Source: Streptomyces sp. SUK 48 (GTDB taxonomy: Bacteria > Actinomycetota > Actinomycetes > Streptomycetales > Streptomycetaceae). From it: 64,000 bases of DNA. Each line of letters starts with the position of its first letter. Positions within the stretch are counted from its first letter, which is position 1. The notes beneath the pieces are model-generated. The model was not told where the DNA came from. It saw only the letters and a program-made list of their open reading frames with translations, and made no database searches. Made by a program: the position numbers and the translations under genes. The stretch is from positions 7,354,001 to 7,418,000 of the forward strand of contig NZ_CP045740.1 in the NCBI RefSeq assembly GCF_009650765.1, written 5' to 3'. This document shows positions 53,108 through 64,000 of the stretch, one piece after another.

Positions 53108-53245
53108 GCCGCCGCGCTCTCCCGTCCGTGCACCCGTGCCAGATCCGATCTTTGCTCCAGCATCGCACGTGGGTCCGGATCGGCCGCCCTCGGCCAGGGC
53201 GGCCACCGGCGCGTCGGCATGCGGTTCTCGGTGATCCGGGTCACA

Positions 53246-54610
53246 TCAGGGGCTGTTGACGCCGCCCTCCACCCGGGCCCGTACCTGCTCCGGCGTCAGA
53301 TACGAGTCCGTGAACTCGAAGTCCTTCAGCCGGGCGGGCTTGCGGGCCTGGAAGCCGGTGCGCACGAAATCGTCGCCGGCCAGCGCGTTCAGCGTCCAGT
53401 TGGTCATCACCCGGGCCTTGGCCACGCCGGTGCGCAGCGCCGACCAGTGGTAGCCGCGGGCCACCGCCTGCGCCGGCATCCCGCGCAGCTCGATACCGAG
53501 CGGCTTGGACACGGCGTCCTTGCCACCGAGGTCCACGACCAGGCCCAGATCCTTGTGGTGGTACGGCTGGAGGGGCTCGCCGCGCAGGGTCGCGATGACG
53601 TTCTCGGCGACCCGCTTGCCCTGACGCGAGGCGTGCTGCGCGGTCGGCGGGCAGACCGCGCCCTCCTGGCCCTTGGCGAGATCGGGCACGGCGGCCGAGT
53701 CGCCGAGCGCGAACACCCCGTCCTGCCCGGGCACGGTCAGCTCGGGATCGACGGCGAGCCGGCCGCGGACCGTCTCCGCGCCCAGCGTGGCGATCAGCGG
53801 GCTGGCCACCACCCCGGCGGTCCAGATCAGGGTGTGCGTCGGCACCACCCGGCCGTCGGTGAAGGTGACCTCCTCCGCCCCGGCCTTCTCGATCGACACC
53901 CCGAGGGACACGTCGATGCCGCGCCGCCGCAGGATCTCCTGCGCGCTGCGGCCGAGCTTGTCGCCCAGTTCGGGCATCAGCCTGGGCGCGATGTCGATCA
54001 GATGCCAGCGGATCAGCCCGGGGTCCAGGCGGGGATAGCGCCGTACGGCGGCGTGCGTGAGCCGCTGGAGGCAGGCGGCGGTCTCGGTGCCGGCGTACCC
54101 GCCGCCGACCACCACGAACTGGAGCCGCGCGGCCCGTTCGGCCGGGTCGTCGCTGGCGTCGGCGAGGTCCAGCTGGGAGATGACGTGGTCGCGGATGTAC
54201 GCCGCCTCGGCGAGCGTCTTCATGCCGAAGGCGTGCTCGGTCAGGCCCGGGATGTCGAAGGTGCGGGTTACGCTGCCCGGGGCCAGCACGATGTAGTCGT
54301 ACGGCTCGTTGACGATCTTGTCGGTGATGGTGCGCACGACACAGACCTTGGCCTTCAGGTCCACGCCGATCGCGCCGCCCGGCAGGATGCGGGTGCGGTA
54401 CCGGCGGCTGCGGCGCAGGGAGAGCGCGATCGACTGCGGTGTCAGCACACCGGAGGCGACCTGGGGCAGCAGGGGCAGATAGAGCTGGTAGGAGAGGGGC
54501 GTCACCAGGGTGACGTCGGCCTCGTCGGGGGCGAGCTTCCGCTCCAGGCGGCGAACGCACTCGACTCCGGCGAAGCCTGCGCCGACCACCAGGATCCTGG
54601 GTCGTGTCAC
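53246..54610 (-). CDS. ndh: Type II NADH dehydrogenase-like FAD oxidoreductase
   Basis: A 454-residue two-dinucleotide-binding flavoprotein. FAD binding is at RILVVGAGFAGVECVRRLE, NADH binding at LQFVVVGGGYAGTETAACL, and the C-terminal FAD segment is GQDGVFALGDSAAVPD followed by PPTAQHASRQGKRVAENV. It would pass electrons from NADH to quinone without proton pumping; the C-terminal membrane-contact region is present. GTG 54610 has AAAGGG nine bases upstream, and ATG 54619 is the alternative. A GGGTAT element upstream suggests SigB-type control. Confidence 0.87.
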   Translation of the reverse strand: MTRPRILVVGAGFAGVECVRRLERKLAPDEADVTLVTPLSYQLYLPLLPQVASGVLTPQSIALSLRRSRRYRTRILPGGAIGVDLKAKVCVVRTITDKIVNEPYDYIVLAPGSVTRTFDIPGLTEHAFGMKTLAEAAYIRDHVISQLDLADASDDPAERAARLQFVVVGGGYAGTETAACLQRLTHAAVRRYPRLDPGLIRWHLIDIAPRLMPELGDKLGRSAQEILRRRGIDVSLGVSIEKAGAEEVTFTDGRVVPTHTLIWTAGVVASPLIATLGAETVRGRLAVDPELTVPGQDGVFALGDSAAVPDLAKGQEGAVCPPTAQHASRQGKRVAENVIATLRGEPLQPYHHKDLGLVVDLGGKDAVSKPLGIELRGMPAQAVARGYHWSALRTGVAKARVMTNWTLNALAGDDFVRTGFQARKPARLKDFEFTDSYLTPEQVRARVEGGVNSP

Positions 54611-54665
54611 GGTGTCCATCCCTTTCTGCGGTTCCGGGCGGTGGTCCGACTCGACGCCGTTCGCA

Positions 54666-54692
54666 TACCCCGGAGCGCGGCGCACCAACTCC
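54666..54692 (-). promoter_or_regulatory. Possible SigB-type promoter of the NADH dehydrogenase gene
   Basis: On the minus strand GAGT (54692-54689) is followed after 17 bases by GGGTAT (54671-54666). The -10 is perfect for SigB-type factors, but the spacing is one base above the usual 14-16. Confidence 0.4.
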
Positions 54693-54779
54693 GATACCAC
54701 CGTGAGCCGGGTCGCCGCGCCAGCCGGGTGCGGCACGCGGTGGAGTAACCGGTCGACGCCGGGTTACACCTCGCGGCCC

Positions 54780-55214
54780 TCACCAGGGCAGGAACACATG
54801 GATGTCCTTGCCGGCGTCGTGCACCACCACACTGACCTGGCTGCACAGCGTGTGCACCAGGTGCCAGCCGATGCCGCCGCCGCCCGTGCGCGGGTGGAAG
54901 GGCCGGGGTTCTGGTCTGGTGGTGCTGGTGTCGCGCATCGTCACATGCACCCCGTCGAAGGTGCGCCGCATCCGCAGATCGAACGGGCCGGGCGCGTACT
55001 GGATGACGTTGGCGGCGAGTTCGGTCACCACCAGCAGGATGTCGTCCCAGTATTCGTGCTCGCCGGGCGGCGCGACCCGGGCCAGTGCGCCCAGGAAGTC
55101 CTCCGCGGCGAGCCGCGCCTCCGTGACGTTGCGCAGTTCACCCGCGAAGGAGAACTCACGCTCGTACGTCTCCTCCGAAGGCGGTGTCTCGTCCCCACGC
55201 GGCTCCGTCGTCAT
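54780..55214 (-). CDS. RsbW-like ATP-binding regulator (HATPase_c_2)
   Basis: A 144-residue ATPase of the anti-sigma type. The N box is ILLVVTELAANVIQYAPGPF, followed by VHVTMRDTSTTRPEP and the glycine-rich lid TGGGGIGWHLVHTLCSQVSV. It ends with IHVFLPW. ATG 55214 has a G-rich upstream stretch. It is the third such ATPase in the window and lies upstream of the NADH dehydrogenase on the same strand. Its client sigma or anti-anti-sigma protein is not adjacent. Confidence 0.84.
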   Translation of the reverse strand: MTTEPRGDETPPSEETYEREFSFAGELRNVTEARLAAEDFLGALARVAPPGEHEYWDDILLVVTELAANVIQYAPGPFDLRMRRTFDGVHVTMRDTSTTRPEPRPFHPRTGGGGIGWHLVHTLCSQVSVVVHDAGKDIHVFLPW

Positions 55215-55524
55215 CTCCGCATCCCCCGGCCTCGGCCACAAGGGGCCCCTGTGCTGCCCCTGCGGCCAGGACGGTCGTCGTCGCTGATCTCTCGCTGCGC
55301 TGCGGGTTCCCACAGCCGGGCCGGATATCCGTCCGGCGATCCGTCCGTCTGATCGCCTCATGGCACGGCTTCACCGGCTGCGAACAGCCCGTCGCGCGGC
55401 GCGAACGGCTCCGCAGGACACCGTAGACCCTGCGGCCCCCGGCGCGGCACACCGCCCTGTCGGCCGCCGCGACGGGCCGTGCGCAGGATTGGTGAGGTGG
55501 GCGCCCGGTGGGGACTCGGGGGGC
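55215..55524. other. 310-base divergent intergenic region
   Basis: It separates the ATPase gene (minus) from a small membrane protein (plus). I see GC-rich dyads near 55235-55265 but no clear promoter consensus and no convincing gene. Confidence 0.45.
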
Positions 55525-55770
55525 ATGAGTGCAGACATGAGCCATGTGAGCCCCGATCCGGATCCCGAGAGCACCACCGGACTCGAACCCGGTGGCTCGG
55601 TGCCGCCCGGCGAGACCCCGCCCGCGGAGAGCAGCATGCCCCAGGCCGCCGTGCGCGAGCGGGGCGCCACCCAGCGCGGCTGGGCCAAGGCCCCGCTGGC
55701 GCTGATCCTGACGCTCGTGGTGCTGTTCGCCGCGTTCTTCCTGGTGTACGCCCTGATCCTGATCCGCTGA
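55525..55770 (+). CDS. DUF6480-like small membrane protein
   Basis: An 81-residue protein with an acidic/proline-rich N-terminus (SPDPDPESTTGLEPGGSVPP, then GETPPAESSMPQA) and one C-terminal transmembrane helix (LALILTLVVLFAAFFLVYAL). That layout matches my recollection of DUF6480. Function unknown. ATG 55525 follows a G6 run; a downstream ATG would shorten it slightly. It is followed by an 18-bp tandem repeat array. Confidence 0.75.
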   Translation: MSADMSHVSPDPDPESTTGLEPGGSVPPGETPPAESSMPQAAVRERGATQRGWAKAPLALILTLVVLFAAFFLVYALILIR

Positions 55771-55788
55771 CCGATCCTGACCCCACCG

Positions 55789-55878
55789 ACCGCTCGGGTT
55801 CCACCGAGTGATCGGGTTCCACCGACCGGTCCGGTTCCCTTGACCGATCCGGTTCCCTTGACCGGCCCGGCCCGGTCG
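55789..55878 (+). repeat. 18-bp tandem repeat (four units plus a decayed fifth)
   Basis: Units start at 55789, 55807, 55825 and 55843. They come as two pairs: the first two end CGGGTTCCACCG and the last two end CCGGTTCCCTTG. A fifth decayed unit covers 55861-55878. Each unit is six codons long, but no gene is convincing here. Confidence 0.8.
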
Positions 55879-55914
55879 GCAGCCCGGCGCCCACGGAGCG
55901 ATCCGGCGGGCCGC

Positions 55915-57003
55915 TCACTCCTGCGTGGAGCGCACGCACTCCGTGACGACGTCCCGCAGGGTGCCGCCGCCCTCCACGATCCGCCGCTGCTCGCGCGCGC
56001 CGTTGCCGTGCCGGAGCAGATCCTCCACGCCCTTCTCGGCGCGGTCCGTGTCCCCGTAGGCGTCGAGCGCGTCCCCGACGGTGTCCAGCAGCGCGTACAG
56101 CACCCGCGCGGCGGGCCGGGGCCGCAGGGAAACGGGATCGAGCAGCTTCTCGTCGAGTCCCGAACGCGCCGCCTGCCAGGAGGCGAGCCGCAAAAGGCTC
56201 ACGCTGCGGTCGGGCGCCGGCCGTCCCGCCCGCCAGTCCCGGGCGGCGGTCTCCACCAGGCCCCGGGTCAGGGTCGCGACGAGCAGCGCGGTGTCCGCGC
56301 GCAGACACACGTCCGAGACCCGGACCTCGACCGTCGGATATCTCGCCGACAGCCGCGCGTCGAAGTAGACCATGCCCTCGTCCAGGATCACCCCGGTCGC
56401 CACCATGTCCGCCACCCGCCGGTGATAGCCCTCCGGCGAGCCGAACAGCTCGGTCGGTCCGGCCGAGGGCCAGCGCGACCACACCCGGCTGCGATAGCTC
56501 TCGTAGCCGCTGTCATGGCCTTGCCAGAAGGGGGAGTTGGCGCTGATCGCGGTGAGCACCGGGAGCCAGGGCCGCAGCCGGTCCAGGACCGCGGCGCCCT
56601 CCTCGTCGGACTCCACCGACACATGCACATGGCAGCCGCAGACCAACTGGTCACGGGCGCCGATGCCATAGCGCTCGGACAGCCACTGATAGCGCTCGTT
56701 CACGGTGAGGGAGGGGCTCACCGGCAGCGGCGAGGTGGCGAGCGCGGCGACCGCGCAGCCGATCTGCCCGGCGTGCCGGGCCGCCTCCTTGCGGCAGCGC
56801 ACGATCTCGTCGCCGAGGTCCGCCATGTCCGACTGCGGATGAGTGGCGAACTCCAGCATCTGCCCGAACAGTTCCTTCTCGAACACGTCCTGCCCGGGAT
56901 CGTCCCGGTCGGCCCGTGCCAGCACGGGCGCCGCCAGCGCCTTCGGGTCGCCGCTGTCCGGATCGACCAGAAGAAGCTCCTCCTCCACTCCGACCGTGCG
57001 CAC
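55915..57003 (-). CDS. GCS2-family carboxylate-amine ligase (YbdK-like)
   Basis: A 362-residue glutamate-cysteine ligase 2-type enzyme. The N-terminus VGVEEELLLVDPDSG and the metal/ATP region GCHVHVSVESDEEG are diagnostic, with VEVRVSDVCLRADTALLVAT later. Members join Glu to Cys or another amine. In actinobacteria some act in ergothioneine synthesis (EgtA), but no ergothioneine genes are near, so the substrate is open. GTG 57003 has GGAGAGG nine bases upstream. It follows the glucan operon on the same strand after a small hairpin. Confidence 0.86.
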   Translation of the reverse strand: MRTVGVEEELLLVDPDSGDPKALAAPVLARADRDDPGQDVFEKELFGQMLEFATHPQSDMADLGDEIVRCRKEAARHAGQIGCAVAALATSPLPVSPSLTVNERYQWLSERYGIGARDQLVCGCHVHVSVESDEEGAAVLDRLRPWLPVLTAISANSPFWQGHDSGYESYRSRVWSRWPSAGPTELFGSPEGYHRRVADMVATGVILDEGMVYFDARLSARYPTVEVRVSDVCLRADTALLVATLTRGLVETAARDWRAGRPAPDRSVSLLRLASWQAARSGLDEKLLDPVSLRPRPAARVLYALLDTVGDALDAYGDTDRAEKGVEDLLRHGNGAREQRRIVEGGGTLRDVVTECVRSTQE

Positions 57004-57041
57004 TCGGTGCCGCCTCTCCGCCCTGTGACCAGGAGCAGCCA

Positions 57042-57058
57042 GGGTTCTTCATGAACCC
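57042..57058 (-). terminator. Small hairpin between glgB and the GCS2 gene
   Basis: GGGTTC (57042-57047) and GAACCC (57053-57058) form a 6-bp stem with a 5-nt loop, about 40 bases after the glgB stop. It is short, so it may be a weak terminator only. Confidence 0.4.
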
Positions 57059-57094
57059 CGACTGCCCCTGCGGCGGACGCCGACACCTGTGCCT

Positions 57095-59302
57095 TCAGCG
57101 CGCGGGGCCCAGGAACACGGTGGCCAGCGGCGGAAGCGTGAGCCGCAGCCCGCCGTCGGCCGGTTTCAGCGCCCCGGGCGCGCCGACCGGGATGCCGCCG
57201 CCCCCGTAGCCGACGTCGTCGGTGTTCAGCAGCTCCCGCCAGGCCGGCACCTCCCCGGGAACCGGCAGCCGGTAGTCCTCCCGGACCACGGGCGAGAAGT
57301 TCGACACCGCGAGCAGCGGGGCGCCGTCGGCCGCGTACCGCAGGAACGCGAAGACGTTGTCCTCCGCCCTGTCGCCCAGCACCCAGCTGAAGCCGGCCGG
57401 GTCGGTGTCCCGCTGCCACAGCGCGGGCGTCGCCCGGTACAGCGCGTTCAGGTCCCGCACCAGCGCCCGCACGCCCCGGTGGTCACCGGCGGAGTGGTAG
57501 TCGTCGGCCAGCAGCCACCACTCGGGCCCCTGCTGCTCCGCCCACTCGGAGCCCTGCGCGAACTCCTGCCCCATGAACAGCAGTTGCTTGCCCGGATGGG
57601 CCCACATGAAGCCCAGATAGGCACGGTGGTCGGCGCGCCGCTGCCACCAGTCGCCCGGCATCTTCGACACCAGCGCCTGCTTGCCGTGCACCACCTCGTC
57701 GTGCGAGATGGGCAGCACGTAGTTCTCGCTGTAGGCGTACACCATCGAGAAGGTCATCTCGTTGTGGTGGTACTTGCGGTGCACGGGCTCCTTCTGGATG
57801 TACTGGAGCGAGTCGTGCATCCAGCCCATGTTCCACTTCAGCCCGAACCCGAGCCCGCCGCTGTCGGTCGGCCGGGTCACCCCGTCCCAGGCGGTGGACT
57901 CCTCGGCGATGGTCACCACACCCGGGCAGCGCCGGTAGACCGTGGCGTTCATCTCCTGGAGGAACGCCACCGCGTCCAGGTCCTCGCGCCCGCCGAACAC
58001 GTTCGGCTCCCACTGCCCGGAGTCCCGGGAGTAGTCGAGGTAGAGCATGGAGGCGACCGCGTCCACCCGCAGGCCGTCGATGTGGAACTCCTCGCACCAG
58101 TACACGGCGTTGGCCACGAGGAAGTTGCGCACCTCGGTGCGGCCCAGGTCGAACTCGTACGTCCCCCAGTCGGGGTGCTCGGCGCGCGTCGCGTTCCCGG
58201 GCTCGTACAGCGGGTCCCCGTCGAACCGGGCCAGCGCCCAGTCGTCCTTGGGGAAGTGCGCCGGCACCCAGTCCATGATCACGCCGATGCCCGCCCGGTG
58301 CAGCGCGTCCACCAGGTACCGGAAGTCGTCCGGCGAGCCGAGCCGGGGGGTGGGCGCGTAGTACGAGGTGACCTGGTAGCCCCAGGAGCCGCTGAACGGA
58401 TGCCCGGCCACCGGCATCAGCTCCACATGCGTGAAGCCCATCTCCGCCACGTACGCGGGCAGTTCGTCCGCCAGCTGACGATACGTCAGTCCTGGTCGCC
58501 AGGACGGCAGATGCACCTCGTACACGGAGAACGGCGCCTCGTGCACGGGGAGGTCACCGCGGTGCGCCATCCACCGCTCGTCGCCCCACGCGTAGTGCGA
58601 GACCGTCACCACCGACGCGGTGTCCGGCGGCACCTCGGTGCGCCGGGCCATCGGGTCCGCCTTGAGGAAGCGGTGGCCGTGGCGGGAGGTGATCTCGAAC
58701 TTGTAGCGGTCGCCCTCGCCGATCCCGGGCAGGAACAGCTCCCACACCCCGGACGCGCCGAGCGAGCGCATCGGGTACTGCGTGCCGTCCCAGTACGTGA
58801 AGTCCCCGGCCACCCGCACCCCTCGGGCGTTCGGCGCCCACACGGTGAACCGGGTGCCGGCCACGCCCTCATGGGTCATCGGCTCGGCGCCGAGCGCCTG
58901 CCACAGCTGTTCGTGCCGGCCCTCGCGGATCAGGTGCAGGTCCAGTTCGCCGAGGGCGGGCAGGAAGCGGTACGGGTCGTGCACCTCCCGCTCGTCCTCG
59001 TCGTACGTCACCAGCAGGGTGTACGGCGGGATCTCCGGGTAGGGCAGCACGGCCGCGAACAGCCCGCCGCCCTCGGAGACGAGCGGGTTGGCCATCCCGT
59101 CGACCAGGACGCTCACCGCCCGCGCGTTCGGGCGCAGCGCCCGGAACAGGGTGCCGCCCGGCACCGGGTGGGCGCCCAGCAGGGCGTGCGGATCGTGGTG
59201 CGCCCCGGCCAGCAGCCGGTCACGCTCGGCGGGGTCCAGCGCGGTGGCCGCGGCCTGTCCGGGGCCCGCGGTCTCGGGCGGCGAGGTGTCGCGCAGTGCC
59301 AT
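57095..59302 (-). CDS. glgB: 1,4-alpha-glucan branching enzyme
   Basis: A 735-residue GH13 branching enzyme. CBM48-like modules occupy the N-terminal ~230 residues (the second with [20 protein letters not shown]). The barrel has nucleophile Asp414 ([13 protein letters not shown]), acid Glu467 ([13 protein letters not shown]) and Asp535 ([11 protein letters not shown]). It adds alpha-1,6 branches to the glucan made by GlgE. The length is normal. ATG 59302 lies four bases after the maltokinase stop, so it is the last gene of the operon. An accessory GlgE-type pathway role is inferred from context. Confidence 0.93.
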   Translation of the reverse strand: MALRDTSPPETAGPGQAAATALDPAERDRLLAGAHHDPHALLGAHPVPGGTLFRALRPNARAVSVLVDGMANPLVSEGGGLFAAVLPYPEIPPYTLLVTYDEDEREVHDPYRFLPALGELDLHLIREGRHEQLWQALGAEPMTHEGVAGTRFTVWAPNARGVRVAGDFTYWDGTQYPMRSLGASGVWELFLPGIGEGDRYKFEITSRHGHRFLKADPMARRTEVPPDTASVVTVSHYAWGDERWMAHRGDLPVHEAPFSVYEVHLPSWRPGLTYRQLADELPAYVAEMGFTHVELMPVAGHPFSGSWGYQVTSYYAPTPRLGSPDDFRYLVDALHRAGIGVIMDWVPAHFPKDDWALARFDGDPLYEPGNATRAEHPDWGTYEFDLGRTEVRNFLVANAVYWCEEFHIDGLRVDAVASMLYLDYSRDSGQWEPNVFGGREDLDAVAFLQEMNATVYRRCPGVVTIAEESTAWDGVTRPTDSGGLGFGLKWNMGWMHDSLQYIQKEPVHRKYHHNEMTFSMVYAYSENYVLPISHDEVVHGKQALVSKMPGDWWQRRADHRAYLGFMWAHPGKQLLFMGQEFAQGSEWAEQQGPEWWLLADDYHSAGDHRGVRALVRDLNALYRATPALWQRDTDPAGFSWVLGDRAEDNVFAFLRYAADGAPLLAVSNFSPVVREDYRLPVPGEVPAWRELLNTDDVGYGGGGIPVGAPGALKPADGGLRLTLPPLATVFLGPAR

Positions 59303-59306
59303 GTCC

Positions 59307-60671
59307 TCAGCCTCCCCACACCGCGAGCCGCTTGATCGCGGCCATCGGTACCGGCAGCCAGTCCGGCCGGTGTCTCGCCTCGTACAGCACCTCGTACACC
59401 GCCCTGTCCGTCTCGTGCGCGCGCAGCAGCGCGTGCTTCTTGCGTGGGTCCCAGCCCGCGCGGGCCGCGTAGCCCGCGCAGAACGCCTCCCGGCAGCGGC
59501 GCGCCCACTCGGGTCGCCAGGGGCGGCGCTGCCGGGCCGCGTAGTCGAAGGAGCGCAGCATTCCCGCCACGTCCCGCACCGGGGACTGCGGGGCCCGCCG
59601 CTCGGTCAGCGGTCTGGAGGGCTCGCCCTCGAAGTCGATGACGAACCAGTCGCGGCCCGCCCGCAGCACCTGCCCGAGGTGCAGATCGCCGTGGATGCGC
59701 TGGGCGGGCGGCCCGGTGTCGCAGGTGGCGAGCGCCCCGAACGCGGCCCGCAGGCCGGGCACGAACGGCTTCAGGCCCGGTACGGCGTGCGCGGCGGCTT
59801 CGAGGCGGGCGCACATCGCCTCGGCGGTACGGCCGTTCTCGCCGGGCCCGGCCGGCGGGAACGCCTCGGCCAGCGCGAGGTGCACCTCGGCCATGGCGCG
59901 GCCCAGTTCGCGGGCCTCGGCGGTGAAGTCGTCACCCGCGGCGAGCGCGCCCAGCGCCAGTGTCCAGCCGTCGGTGGCGTCCGGCAGGAACGGCTGGAGC
60001 ACGCCGAGCGTGGCCGGGCGCGGCGCGCCGGTGCTGAACCAGGCGACCGGCGCGGGCACCCGGGTGCAGCCCTGCGCGGCGAGCGCCGCCGAGACCTCCA
60101 GGTCGGGGTTGACGCCCGGTTGGATACGGCGGAAGAGCTTCAGGATGTACGCGTCGCCGTAGACCAGCGAGGTGTTGGACTGCTCGGCGTCCAGCAGCCG
60201 GGGCGGCAGGCCCCCGGGCACCAGGGCGGCGGGGTCCGCCTCGAAGCGCAGCGGGCCGGCGCCGCCCGGCCGGCGCAGCCGCTCCAGGAGCAGGCTCGCC
60301 GAGCGGGGGTCGTAGAGCGCGTCGTAGACCGCGAGCCCGGCCAGCGGGCCCGCGGTGGCCCGCCCGATGAACGCCCGCTCCAGGCGCGGCGCGAGCTGTT
60401 CGCGCACCCCGAGCAGCAGCTGGTAGCAGTCGCCCGGCGGGGGAGTGCCGCCGGGGGCGGGCACCGGCGCGTGCGAGGCGTGCACCAGCAGATGCAGACA
60501 CCCGGGGAACAGCTCGGTCACACTGAGCACCGACAGATCGGTCACGGGCCGGTCCTTGCCCGCGAACCAGCGCTGGCGCGGCAGCCACTCGCGCAGCAGC
60601 CCGCCGAGCGAGGCGAGGGGGCCGTCGGCTCCGGCCGCGGTTCTCGGCCGGAGGGTGATGGTCTTCGGCAT
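59307..60671 (-). CDS. pep2: Maltokinase (Pep2/Mak)
   Basis: A 454-residue maltokinase that phosphorylates maltose to maltose 1-phosphate using ATP. Its actinobacterial N-cap is recognisable ([20 protein letters not shown]), and the phosphotransferase core has [14 protein letters not shown] and [13 protein letters not shown] for catalysis and metal binding. The frame is open upstream, but ATG 60671 has AAAGGACG. It lies between treS and glgB with gaps of 31 and 4 bases, so the three are one transcription unit. Confidence 0.92.
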   Translation of the reverse strand: MPKTITLRPRTAAGADGPLASLGGLLREWLPRQRWFAGKDRPVTDLSVLSVTELFPGCLHLLVHASHAPVPAPGGTPPPGDCYQLLLGVREQLAPRLERAFIGRATAGPLAGLAVYDALYDPRSASLLLERLRRPGGAGPLRFEADPAALVPGGLPPRLLDAEQSNTSLVYGDAYILKLFRRIQPGVNPDLEVSAALAAQGCTRVPAPVAWFSTGAPRPATLGVLQPFLPDATDGWTLALGALAAGDDFTAEARELGRAMAEVHLALAEAFPPAGPGENGRTAEAMCARLEAAAHAVPGLKPFVPGLRAAFGALATCDTGPPAQRIHGDLHLGQVLRAGRDWFVIDFEGEPSRPLTERRAPQSPVRDVAGMLRSFDYAARQRRPWRPEWARRCREAFCAGYAARAGWDPRKKHALLRAHETDRAVYEVLYEARHRPDWLPVPMAAIKRLAVWGG

Positions 60672-60702
60672 GGTGACGCGTCCTTTCCTCGGCGCCGTGC
60701 GC

Positions 60703-64000
<3,298 letters not shown>

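Noticed and set aside
50927..54748. A very long plus-strand open frame (over 1200 codons) opposite the FUSC transporter and NADH dehydrogenase genes
   Set aside because: It spans two well-supported minus-strand genes, its protein is full of Arg, Gly, Pro and His with no domain, and it is typical of antisense frames in very GC-rich DNA.
55358..56482. A minus-strand frame with hexapeptide repeats (R-S-R-E-P-D) across the 18-bp array
   Set aside because: It runs through the GCS2 gene in another frame; the repeats come from the minisatellite and there is no start signal.
57089..59335. A 748-codon plus-strand open frame opposite glgB
   Set aside because: It mirrors glgB, has no recognisable domain and is rich in Val, His, Arg and Pro from the antisense codon pattern.

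Overview
The window is about 72% GC, with strong third-codon GC bias, GTG and TTG starts, AGGAG-type ribosome binding sites and long antisense open frames. It carries an SsgA-like sporulation protein, a streptophobe-type membrane protein, a WhiB-family protein, two SigB/F/G-type sigma factors and a complete GlgE alpha-glucan pathway. Together these point to a Streptomyces chromosome. The order of genes (RNase HI, SigB-like sigma factors, GlgE cluster) reminds me of the right arm of S. coelicolor around SCO7270-SCO7335. That is recall and has not been checked.

Layout. 1-9.7 kb: the end of a secreted protein, a secreted GH2 exo-glucosaminidase with a ROK-type operator, an APC permease, a GNAT acetyltransferase, an SPW-repeat membrane protein, a BlaI/M56 pair, adenosine deaminase and a DinB-like protein. 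9.7-16.8 kb: a LysR/aldo-keto reductase pair, small proteins, a streptophobe protein, then an anti-sigma-like ATPase facing a SigB-type sigma factor whose upstream region holds a SigB-like promoter. 16.8-23.9 kb: enzymes plus three broken genes, namely an aminoglycoside phosphotransferase with an internal amber codon, a GNAT gene with an internal deletion, and an F420-dependent oxidoreductase with a one-base frameshift. 23.9-30.4 kb: a PLP dehydratase, AIM24, a serine hydrolase, a secreted M4 protease and a GDSL esterase.

30.4-35.8 kb holds the most unusual unit. Three genes overlap by ATGA. They encode a receiver / glutaredoxin-like / thioredoxin-reductase-like flavoprotein that lacks the redox cysteines, a cyclic-nucleotide-type domain fused to a histidine kinase, and a ZnF-UBP protein. 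A universal stress protein is divergent from them. This looks like a phosphorelay acting on a flavoenzyme, and I do not recognise it as a characterised system.

35-49 kb: an MBL hydrolase, AlkB, a TetR/FAD-dehydrogenase pair with a nested palindromic operator, a short MITE-like element sitting on the stop codon of a DUF488 gene, a secreted M1 peptidase, an L,D-transpeptidase with a two-component system, a WhiB-family protein, an ArgP/LysE pair, an MFS exporter and a lone cyclic-nucleotide-type domain.

49-57 kb: a second partner-switching block (ATPase, SigB-type sigma factor, later another ATPase) mixed with a FUSC transporter, a type II NADH dehydrogenase and a GCS2-type ligase. 57-64 kb: the operon glgE-treS-pep2-glgB on the minus strand, which makes alpha-glucan from trehalose through maltose 1-phosphate. 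glgE runs off the window end. I saw no tRNA, rRNA, CRISPR array, prophage or full insertion sequence.
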